A DNA stretch of 5,591 nt from Caldilineaceae bacterium. Lineage in GTDB: Bacteria; Chloroflexota; Anaerolineae; Caldilineales; Caldilineaceae. Made by a program: the position numbers and the translations under genes. Of this stretch, positions 1-5,591 are shown piece after piece (within the stretch, counting starts at the first letter, position 1; the number at the start of each line of letters is the position of its first letter). The stretch lies in the NCBI GenBank assembly GCA_012032975.1, contig JAAUPU010000254.1:1-5591 (forward strand), in the 5' to 3' direction. The notes beneath the pieces are model-generated. The model was not told the DNA's origin, did not search any database, and saw only the letters and a program-made list of their open reading frames with translations.

Positions 1-577
1 TGGACTGGCCCCGCACCAATGCGCCCATATGATACGCTCAAACATCCACGTCGTTGGCGCGCATTTATGGAGTACGGCAATGGCATTGTTGGCGATTATG
101 TGCGTTCACATGCTGGATATGACGCGCTGGATGCTGAACCTGGGCTGGCCGCAACGCATTTCGTCTTCCGGCGGCATACTCATAGACAAAGCAAGCAAGG
201 CAAATATCACCGACACACAAACTGCGACGTTCGATTTCCCTGATTTCCCGGTCATCTGGCAACATCGCAGTTATGGGCATCCGCCTGATCCGCAGTATCC
301 GTGGGGCATGACGATTTACGGTGATAAAGGCACGCTTAAAGCTGGCGTGATGAGCTATGATTTTATCCCGATGGACAAGAACGATAAGCCCATTCATAAA
401 GACGTGACCTACGAATTTGAGCAATACCCGATTGATCGCACGGAGAAAGATTTGGAGCGTCACGTAGCGCCAGCAATTCGCGGCCATATGCGCGACTTGC
501 TCCGCTGCATTGACAATCGCAGCCGTCCGGTAGCCGACATCGAAGAAGGCCATATCTCTTCGGCAAGTTGCATCCTT
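1..577 (+). CDS. Gfo/Idh/MocA-family oxidoreductase, C-terminal half (partial, frameshifted, 3' truncated)
   Basis: The family comprises NAD(P)-dependent dehydrogenases of sugars, inositol and related polyols. The Rossmann domain and its EKP motif would lie left of the window. The reading frame starts at base 1 (WTGPAPMRPYD) and runs to GNGIVGD. It then shifts at TT 96-97: removing one T gives GDMCVHMLDMTRW, the family's GDxxxHxxD-type active-site segment with its conserved His. The second frame continues with SSGGILIDK, a GDKGTLKA strand, YPIDRTEKDLERH and RPVADIEEGHISSASCIL. These are the C-terminal sheet and the helix that normally leads into ANLxxxLGRxLxWD. That last stretch (about 40-50 residues) is absent; the sequence moves into unrelated coding sequence around 565-577. 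The frame stays open into the next gene, but I do not regard this as a real fusion. Family assignment is firm. The substrate cannot be told. Confidence 0.85.
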
Positions 578-657
578 TGGGCGCCATCCCCGCATCCTTT
601 CTCTTTGGTGCGCTGTTGGTGGGGGCCGACAAGATGCAGCGCACGGTGCAAGTGCCC
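565..657 (+). pseudogene. Fragment of ABC-transporter permease (sugar/nucleoside, BPD_transp_2 type)
   Basis: In the frame of base 565 the sequence reads KLHPLGAIPASFLFGALL followed by VGADKMQRTVQVP. From memory this matches the C-terminal region of permeases of the NupP/NupQ (YufP/YufQ) type. There, a segment of the form NPLGxxxAAxLFGxLLxGxxxMQRxxGVP precedes the last helix. Only about 30 residues are present. The left edge overlaps the end of the oxidoreductase reading through a shared word near 566-576. The right edge overlaps the start of the CpXC reading through AAGTGCCC (650-657). No start codon, stop codon or rest of the gene is present, so this is a remnant or an assembly splice and not a working gene. 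The family call rests on recalled motif similarity over a short stretch. The alternative is that it is merely a shadow reading of a CpXC upstream region. Confidence 0.55.
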
Positions 658-1981
658 AAACTGCGGCACACGCTACACCGTGCCCGTCTTTACCATCATC
701 GACTTTGGCGCCAACCCTGAGTTGAAAGGCGCACTGTTGGGCGGACAGATCAACGTAGCATCCTGCACCTCTTGCGGCGCGGGCGGCGCGCTCAACGCAC
801 CGTTGCTGGTCAACGATCCAGAGAATCAATTTCTTGGCGTCTATGCGCCCGCGGACCCGCGCAGTGGCGACGCTGGGCGGCAGAAGATCATCGGCGAACT
901 GACCCAGACCCTGATGCGCAAGTTGCCCAAGGAAGAACGCCGCGGCTATATGTTGCAGGCGAAACAATTTCTCGATTGGCAACATTTTATGGAGGCGATC
1001 TGGGGCACGGAAGGCGTCACACCGGAAATGCTGCGCCGCCAGCGAGACCAGGGTGAACTGTTGCAGCGCCTCATGGGGCTTGCCAACGATCCATCGGCGC
1101 TCAAGATCGCGGTCGAACGCGGCCTGTCGCTTGTCGACCGGGAGTTCTTCTCCCTGCTCGAACAGTTCATGATGATGGCCCGATCGCAGGGGCAGGCAGA
1201 ATCGGCCCAGGCGCTGAACAAAATCCGCACCTACCTGCTCGATTCGACAGAAACTGGCAAGCAGGTCAAGGCCCAGCAGGAGCGCATTCGCGGAATCCTG
1301 GGTGGAATCAATGCCTCCACCACCCGTGAGGAGATGCTTTCCATCGTCGTGGACAATTGGAAGACCGAAGACGGTGAGCAGGTCGTGGGTGCGCTGGCGA
1401 TGGCCGCGGCTCCGCTGCTGGACTATCAATTCCTCATGTTGTTGGCCGACCGCATCGACCAGGCTGAGGAAGATGAGCAAGAGCAATTAGAGTCGCTGCG
1501 CGAATTTCTGCTAGAGATTCAGGAAGAAGTCGCCGCCAGCCAACAGCAGCGACAGCAAGCGTCCTTTCAACACGTCCAGGCGCTCTTGCAAGAAGTGCTC
1601 CAGTCCAACGACACACTGGCCACGTTGCAAGCCCACGCAGATGACGTCGACGAGCTCTTCCTCTCTGCGTTGGCCGCCAACATCCAGGCCGCCGAAGAGA
1701 AAAAAGCGACAGCAGCCGCGCGGCGGATGCGCACCATTTACCAACAGGCGCTATCGGTCATGCAGGAGAACCTGCCAGCCGAGCTACGTTTCCTGAACGA
1801 ATTGGTTTCTGCACCCGACCAGGCCACGACGCGCCGCCTCTTGCAGGAAAACCGCGCTCTTGTGACCAAGGAGTTCCTCGAAGCGTTGACGCCACTCGAG
1901 GAAGAGATGCGCGAGGCTGGCCGGGAAGAGATCGCCAACCGCATCAAATCCGTGCGCGGCCAAGTCGCGCTTATGGTCTAG
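650..1981 (+). CDS. CpXC-domain protein with long helical C-terminal region (5' end missing)
   Basis: The N-terminal part is a zinc-ribbon of the CpXC family. The first knuckle is KCPNCGTRY (Cys codons at 653 and 662). A conserved TIIDFGANPELKGALLGG segment follows, then the second knuckle CTSCG (Cys codons at 764 and 773) and LLVNDPENQFLGVYAP. After about 90 residues the protein becomes almost wholly helical for some 350 residues. It is rich in Glu, Gln, Ala and Leu, with coiled-coil-like stretches (for example about 1465-1560 and 1840-1960). It has no signal peptide or membrane segment, so it is probably cytoplasmic. The reading frame is intact from 650 to the TAG at 1979-1981. The natural start (usually a few residues before the first CPxC) is not visible: the bases upstream read as a permease fragment. 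The gene sits 15 bp before cinA, in the same direction. The molecular role of CpXC proteins is not established; a structural or nucleic-acid-binding zinc protein is only a guess. Confidence 0.8.
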   Translation, partial: KCPNCGTRYTVPVFTIIDFGANPELKGALLGGQINVASCTSCGAGGALNAPLLVNDPENQFLGVYAPADPRSGDAGRQKIIGELTQTLMRKLPKEERRGYMLQAKQFLDWQHFMEAIWGTEGVTPEMLRRQRDQGELLQRLMGLANDPSALKIAVERGLSLVDREFFSLLEQFMMMARSQGQAESAQALNKIRTYLLDSTETGKQVKAQQERIRGILGGINASTTREEMLSIVVDNWKTEDGEQVVGALAMAAAPLLDYQFLMLLADRIDQAEEDEQEQLESLREFLLEIQEEVAASQQQRQQASFQHVQALLQEVLQSNDTLATLQAHADDVDELFLSALAANIQAAEEKKATAAARRMRTIYQQALSVMQENLPAELRFLNELVSAPDQATTRRLLQENRALVTKEFLEALTPLEEEMREAGREEIANRIKSVRGQVALMV

Positions 1982-1996
1982 CGAGATCGGCTCCCA

Positions 1997-3291
1997 ATGA
2001 TGGCTGAACCTGAGAAGACCGCGCCCGCGGATTCCACCTCTTCTGGATTGGCTGCCGAGATCATCACCACCGGCAGCGAGATCTTGCTTGGCGAGATCGT
2101 CGACACCAACGCCGCCTGGATCGCTCAACAGCTGCGCGATGCTGGCGTCAACCTCTACTTCAAGACCACCGTGGGCGACAACGAGGCCCGTGTGCGCTCG
2201 GTACTGGAATTGAGCCTGAGCCGTAGCGACGTGCTGATCGTTACCGGCGGCCTCGGACCCACAGTGGATGACATCACCCGCAACGCGATCGCGGCAGCGA
2301 CCCATCGCCCGTTGTTGCTTCATCCAGGCGCGCTGGAGACGCTTCAGCACGCTTCGAGCGTTTCGGCGTGCAAATGACCGACAACAACCGCCAGCAAGCG
2401 CTGATCCCAGAGGGCGCCATTCTGATCGAAAATCCGGTCGGGACGGCGCCCGGTTTTATTGTGGAGGACGAACGAGGCGTCGTCATCGCGCTGCCTGGCG
2501 TGCCGCGCGAGATGAAACACTTGATGGCCGAGACGGTTCTCCCCTATCTGCGCAAGCTCAGCGGCGACACCGGTGTGATCGTGCGGCGCGTGCTGCGCAC
2601 GGTTGGCATCGGCGAAAGTAGCATCGACCATCGCATCAGCGACTTGATGCAACTCTCCAATCCCAGCGTGGGTCTGGCCGCCCACACGGGCCAGGCTGAT
2701 GTGCGCATCACCGCGCGCGCCGCCGCCCGCACAGTTGCCGATGAAATGCTCGACCAGATTGAAGCCGAGATTCGTTCTCGGATCGGCGAATTTATCTACA
2801 GCACGACGCCCGAAGAAACGGTCGAGACGGTCGTGGCGGCGGCACTGCGCGCAACGAATGCCAACGTGGCACTGTTGGAGACAAACACCCAGGGCGCGGT
2901 GGCCAGACGACTGTCAGCCGGGGTCGAAGCTGGCGCCGAGAACCCGGTCGTGGCTCATTGGCATGTGAACCTTGATCCGGCTCCGCCCGCACTTGGCGAG
3001 CTTTGGCGTGAGATACGAGAGCGTCAAGAGTTCGACGAGGCGCTTGCGGAGCATGTCGCCAGTCAGCTTCTGATTGACAGCGGCGCACGATATGCCGTCG
3101 CCATTTTGGGCGCTGCTGGCGAAGACCAGGGCGTCTTTGGACGCGCCCGTGGCGTTACCTGGTTTGCCGTGGCCGATGGCCAAGGCGTGGTGACCTCTCA
3201 GGCACGATATGGTGGCAGCGACGAGTTTACCACCGTTCGTCTCGGCAACCAGGCATTGGCCCTGTTGTGGAATCGGCTGCGCGCTCCTTAA
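1997..3291 (+). CDS. cinA: CinA-family protein, degenerate amidase domain, one frameshift
   Basis: CinA proteins join a MoCF/COG1058 domain (ADP-ribose pyrophosphatase activity is reported for some members) to a PncC-type NMN amidohydrolase domain. The first domain is complete: AEIITTGSEILLGEIVDTNA, GGLGPTVDDITRNA, then NNRQQALIPEGA, NPVGTAPGFIVEDE and ALPGVPREMKHLM. The frame breaks near 2347. Adding one base restores ETLQARFERFGVQMTDNN, giving about 431 aa, normal for the family. The C-terminal domain aligns in outline but lacks the catalytic signature. The usual ESCTGG is ETNTQG (2878-2895), there is no SNxxK segment, and the usual TGIAGPGG region reads AILGAAGED. It still ends with a YGGxDEFTxxxxGNxAL block, so it is probably a folded but amidase-inactive domain. 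The start at ATG 1997 leaves about 18 residues before the conserved core; ATG 2000 is equally possible. No strong Shine-Dalgarno sequence is seen, so coupling to the CpXC gene is plausible. Confidence 0.9.
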
Positions 3292-3852
3292 TCGGCCTTC
3301 TCGATCAGGCCAACCACCTCAAGCAGTTGCCGCGCACGGGCTGGCTGCTTGCCGGGCTGGCCAACGTGGAGTCGGTGGCGGACCACAGCTTTTCGACAGC
3401 GCTACTTTCCATGTTTCTGGCTGATGGGATCAACAGGGGGTGGGCGGAGCAGGGCTTGAGTCAGCCACTCGAGGTCAGCCGTGTATTGCGGCTGGCGTTG
3501 ATCCACGATTTGGCCGAGGGCGTATTGACGGATTTGCCCAAGCGCAGTAGCGAATTGTTGGGTGCGGACGTCAAACATGATGCCGAGCGCGCGCATTGCG
3601 CAGATGGTGGCCGATGTGCCCAATCGGGATGAGATTCGGCTGCTTTGGTCAGAGTATGACGCGGGGAGTACTCCAGAGGCGCGCCTGGTGCGCGATGCCG
3701 ACAAACTGGAAATGGTGCATCAGGCGCTCTGCTATAGCCGACGGGGTCAAAAGAATCTTCTGGAGTTCTGGCAAGGCCATCGCTGGAACTATGCGCTCTG
3801 TGCGGCCCTCTTCGAGGAATTGTTTGCAGAATTTCAAGATGTCGCCCGATAG
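3267..3852 (+). CDS. HD-domain protein, HDDC2/YfbR-like 5'-deoxynucleotidase family (frameshifted)
   Basis: Members of this HD_3-type group are metal-dependent phosphohydrolases; YfbR and HDDC2 remove phosphate from deoxynucleoside 5'-monophosphates. The N-terminal part reads LKQLPRTGWLLAGL, then ESVADHS (metal ligand His at about residue 40), and RLALIHDLAEGVLTDLP (the His-Asp pair at about residues 80-81). After a frame break inside the GC-repeat tract at 3588-3594, the other frame gives RIAQMVADVPNRDEIRLLW and ARLVRDADKLEM, which holds the last metal-binding Asp. It ends FQDVAR at the TAG of 3850-3852. Restored length is about 194-195 aa, as expected for the family. All HD ligands are present. 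The start is taken as GTG 3267, overlapping the end of cinA by 25 bp, because the conserved region begins about 8 residues later and no ATG lies upstream close by. The overlap suggests translational coupling. The substrate is inferred from the family only. Confidence 0.82.
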
Positions 3853-3898
3853 ACGGCACACAGCACACACGGCGCATCGGTGGCATGGACTCCTCATT

Positions 3899-3926
3899 GT
3901 GTCGCTTTCCGTGTGTCGTTTTCCGT
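3899..3926. repeat. Tandem 14 bp direct repeat upstream of the LCP gene
   Basis: Two adjacent copies of GTGTCGYTTTCCGT (3899-3912 and 3913-3926) differ at one base (C3905 versus T3919). They lie in the 112 bp gap between the HD gene and the LCP gene, 38 bp before the LCP start. The second copy is followed directly by CATTAT (3927-3932), which loosely resembles a -10 hexamer. No well-spaced -35 element accompanies it, so the promoter reading is weak. The repeat could be an operator-like site or chance duplication. Nothing else recognisable was seen in the 3853-3964 gap. Confidence 0.5.
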
Positions 3927-3964
3927 CATTATTGCAGCTCTGTGTTCATGGGAAATCTGGCGTT

Positions 3965-5294
3965 ATGGTGAAGTGGTCACGTCTCTTGCTGTTTGTTCCG
4001 CTGATGGCAGCGGTCCTTTTGGCCGGTTGCGGCCAGCCAGTCTTTGTCGGTTTTTCGGCTGCATCGGCGGCTGATGCGTTTCCCGCAGTCGTCGAGACCA
4101 AAGACCCGCCCGCCATAGCGCTGAATGGTCCGGTGCTGAATCCGACTGGTTGCTCTGGCCGATTCACTGGCCCCAAGCGCGCCTCCCCCGGTCCTGCAGA
4201 CGGTTTCCGGCCCGCCTTTTCTCTGGTCTCAAAGCGAGAACTATCTTGTGCTGGGCACCGACCGACGCTCGAATTCCGGCAACTGGCGGACGGATACGAT
4301 CATTGTCGTTGGGCTAGATCGCGCCAATCGACGCGCGGCCGTGCTCAGCATCCCGCGCGATCTCTACGTGGAGATTCCTTCGTATGGGTATGGTCGCATC
4401 AATCAGGTCGACTACATCGGCGAGCAAGTTGCCCCCGTAGAAGGCGGCGGACCCGCATTGGTCTCCACCGTTCTCTCCCAGACGTTGGGCATTGCCACCG
4501 AGAACTGGGTCCGGTTTGAGATGACCGGTTTCAAGTCGGTGGTGGACGCGGTGGGCGGGGTTGATGTTTATCTGGACTGCCCCTTCTATGAGCCGATCTT
4601 CGACCTGGACACCAATACCTGGGAGTATTTCACATTGCCAGCCGGGGAGAATCACCTGGACGGCGAGGCTGCGTACTGGTTCGTACGTCTGCGTCTCCGG
4701 GAGAGCGACATCGGTCGCGGCCAGCGCCAGCGTCAATTCCTCTGGGCGCTGCGCGAAAAAGCCACACAGACCAACCTGATCCTGCGTTTTCCAGAGCTTT
4801 GGTCTGCGTTTCGAGACAGCTTCACCACCGATCTGAACCTGCTGGAGATGATCGAATTGGGGCAGGTGGCGGTGAGTCTGGATCCGAGTAACGTGCGCGC
4901 AGGCGGTATCACACTGCGCGAACTGGAGAGTTACACGACCGAACAGGGGGCGTCCGTCCTGCGCATCGCTGACCCCGACCGGGTAAGCGCCGTCATCGAG
5001 GGCATCTGGAATGCCTCTGCAATGGCCGACGCCTACCGACAGGATGCGACCAGATGCGCGCAGGTTCCAGAGGGAACACCCTACCTCACCGACATCGCAG
5101 CCGCGGACCCAGCCAATGTCGTTGCCCCCGCAAACGGTGGGACGCCCGCAGACGGTGGGACACCCGTGGACGGTGGGACACCCGTAGACGGTGTGGGCGG
5201 CGCGCCTGAACCATCGCCAGATGCGGTGAACAGCGCCGAACCGGCCACTCAGGACGGCGCGGCAGAGGCTGCCCCCGCGGTCGGCGGCGGCTAA
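3965..5294 (+). CDS. LCP (LytR-CpsA-Psr) family lipoprotein, one frameshift
   Basis: LCP enzymes transfer polyprenyl-linked glycopolymers onto the cell wall or other surface acceptors outside the membrane. The start at ATG 3965 gives a lipoprotein signal peptide: basic residues K3 and R6, a hydrophobic stretch to about residue 19, and the lipobox LAGC with Cys22. A Pro-rich linker follows. The frame breaks between 4140 and 4200; dropping one G of GG 4148-4149 gives LNPTVALADSLAPSAPPPV. The restored protein is about 442 aa. Hallmark LCP motifs are intact: LGTDRR (D99, R101), WRTDT (R108, D110), LSIPRDLYV (R131, D132), RINQ, a GGGPAL segment, and RLRLRESDIGRGQRQRQF (about 241-258), the usual Arg/Asp cluster of the pyrophosphate-binding site. 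The last ~60 residues are low-complexity Gly/Pro/Ala/Thr with tandem DGGTPV units. No clear Shine-Dalgarno sequence is seen. The 112 bp upstream gap suggests its own promoter. The glycopolymer handled is unknown. Confidence 0.88.
5134..5187 (+). repeat. 18 bp tandem repeat (three copies) in the LCP gene tail
   Basis: Three consecutive 18 bp units of the form ACGGTGGGACRCCCGYRG start at 5134, 5152 and 5170, and a fourth partial unit (ACGGTGTG) begins at 5188. They lie in frame and encode the hexapeptide series NGGTPA, DGGTPV, DGGTPV near the C-terminus. The copies differ by only one to three bases, so they arose by recent slippage or unequal exchange, and copy number may vary between strains. 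The protein tail is probably a flexible spacer outside the folded LCP domain. Confidence 0.85.
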
Positions 5295-5314
5295 ATCTTC
5301 GAGCCTACGCCGCC
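5283..5314. terminator. Possible shared hairpin between convergent genes
   Basis: GGCGGC (5283-5288) pairs with GCCGCC (5309-5314), and GGCT (5289-5292) pairs with AGCC (5302-5305). This leaves a 3-base bulge and a 9-base loop. It spans the stop codons of both convergent genes, where a bidirectional terminator would be expected. There is no T run on either side, so it does not meet the usual intrinsic-terminator pattern. The stem could also simply reflect Gly/Ala codons. Confidence 0.3.
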
Positions 5315-5591
5315 TTGACCCAGTACTCTCGAATGAGGTCGGCGCTGGCAAGCAACCAGCGCCGATGTCCGAAGATCTCCAGCGTGATCGTTCCGTCGTA
5401 GCGGAAACTCCTCAGATCGCGTAGCTCCTTCTGCAAGTCGATTCCCCCCATACGCGGTGCGCCAAAGGGCAGATGGTCGTCCGCAGTGCCGTCGTTGTCG
5501 CACATATGCACATGCACCAACCGTTCCGCCAGCGCAAACAGGTAATCGCGCGTCAGACTCTTGGCAGTGTTGATGTTGCCATGGCCGACAT
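5305..5591 (-). CDS. Sugar-phosphate isomerase/epimerase, TIM-barrel (AP_endonuc_2 type), C-terminal part
   Basis: This is the C-terminal end (94 visible residues) of a xylose-isomerase-like TIM-barrel protein. Such proteins are metal-dependent isomerases or epimerases of sugars and inositol derivatives. The frame is open to the window's right edge, so the start lies outside. Visible motifs in order are VGHGNINTA (the DxGH strand, His metal or base ligand; the preceding codon ends in AT, as an Asp codon would allow), HVHMCDNDG (metal-binding strand), DDHLPFG followed by GGID, and TITLEIF with the conserved late Glu. It ends REYWVKAA at TAG (5307-5305). It is convergent with the LCP gene, with 10 bp between the stops. 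A TTG at 5520 could open a shorter frame but would cut through the barrel, so it is not the start. The fold is well supported; the substrate cannot be told. Confidence 0.85.
   Translation of the reverse strand, partial: VGHGNINTAKSLTRDYLFALAERLVHVHMCDNDGTADDHLPFGAPRMGGIDLQKELRDLRSFRYDGTITLEIFGHRRWLLASADLIREYWVKAA

Noticed and set aside
634..648. ATG 634 (MQRTV) as the CpXC start, with a one-base insertion at 649
   Set aside because: It has a G-rich stretch upstream and a single indel would connect it. However, MQRTVQVP fits the permease motif better and is continuous with the preceding hydrophobic segment in the same frame.
65..1486. Long minus-strand open frame (473 codons) opposite the dehydrogenase and CpXC genes
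   Set aside because: It lies antisense across two recognisable genes and the join between them, shows no family motifs, and is the usual shadow of G+C-rich coding sequence.
29..1981. A single 650-residue fusion of dehydrogenase and CpXC zinc-ribbon
   Set aside because: The open frame joins a dehydrogenase missing its C-terminus to a CpXC domain missing its start. The ~25 intervening residues (about 575-649) make sense only in another frame, as a permease piece. The continuity is accidental.
2342..3597. Programmed ribosomal frameshifting in cinA and the HD gene
   Set aside because: No slippery heptamer followed by a structure is evident at either site, and similar breaks occur in other unrelated genes of the window, which points to a common technical cause.
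3853..3964. A sigma70-type promoter for the LCP gene
   Set aside because: CATTAT at 3927-3932 resembles a -10 box, but candidate -35 hexamers sit at spacings of about 15 or 24 bp. This is too weak to list as a promoter.
4314..5351. Minus-strand open frame of 345 codons opposite the LCP gene
   Set aside because: It has no recognisable motifs and is antisense to well-conserved LCP motifs. It also overlaps the epimerase C-terminus in the wrong frame.
1..5591. A novel defence, mobile or regulatory system
   Set aside because: Every long stretch is accounted for by known families. No inverted-repeat element ends, integrase, toxin-antitoxin pair, reverse transcriptase or spacer array was seen.

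Overview
This 5.6 kb window reads as a G+C-rich, gene-dense bacterial chromosome fragment. The best lineage guess is Chloroflexota (Caldilineae/Anaerolineae-like). That is an inference from the style of the proteins: a CpXC zinc-ribbon protein with a long helical tail, a CinA with a degenerate amidase domain, and an LCP protein with a lipoprotein signal. There is no rRNA or marker gene to prove it. No mobile element, CRISPR array, tRNA or rRNA was seen.

Layout, left to right. (1) Positions 1 to about 575, plus strand: the C-terminal half of a Gfo/Idh/MocA-type oxidoreductase, entering from the left and lacking its last ~40-50 residues. (2) About 565-657: a short piece that reads, in another frame, like the C-terminal region of a sugar/nucleoside ABC-transporter permease. 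(3) About 650-1981: a CpXC-domain zinc-ribbon protein whose first few codons are missing. (4) 1997-3291: cinA. (5) 3267-3852: an HD-domain nucleotidase-like protein (HDDC2/YfbR type) overlapping the end of cinA. (6) 3853-3964: a 112 bp intergenic gap with a tandem 14 bp repeat. (7) 3965-5294: an LCP (LytR-CpsA-Psr) family lipoprotein. (8) 5305-5591, minus strand: the C-terminal part of a TIM-barrel sugar-phosphate isomerase/epimerase, convergent with the LCP gene and leaving the window on the right.

The CpXC, cinA and HD genes are packed tightly (15 bp gap, then a 25 bp overlap) and probably form one transcription unit. CinA and the HD protein both belong to families acting on nucleotides or NAD-cycle products, so a housekeeping nucleotide-salvage role is plausible. 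The LCP gene is likely a separate cell-envelope unit. The oxidoreductase and the epimerase are typical parts of polyol/sugar catabolism.

The main caution is sequence integrity. Four conserved genes each carry one small indel that splits the reading frame (near 97, 2347, 3588-3594 and 4148). Two further joins (about 565-577 and 650-657) bring unrelated coding sequences together through short shared words. The simplest reading is consensus or assembly error, or a deletion-bearing variant, not six biological frameshifts. I found no convincing new biological system. The most biological oddity is the CinA C-terminal domain, which has lost the catalytic signature of nicotinamide-nucleotide amidases.
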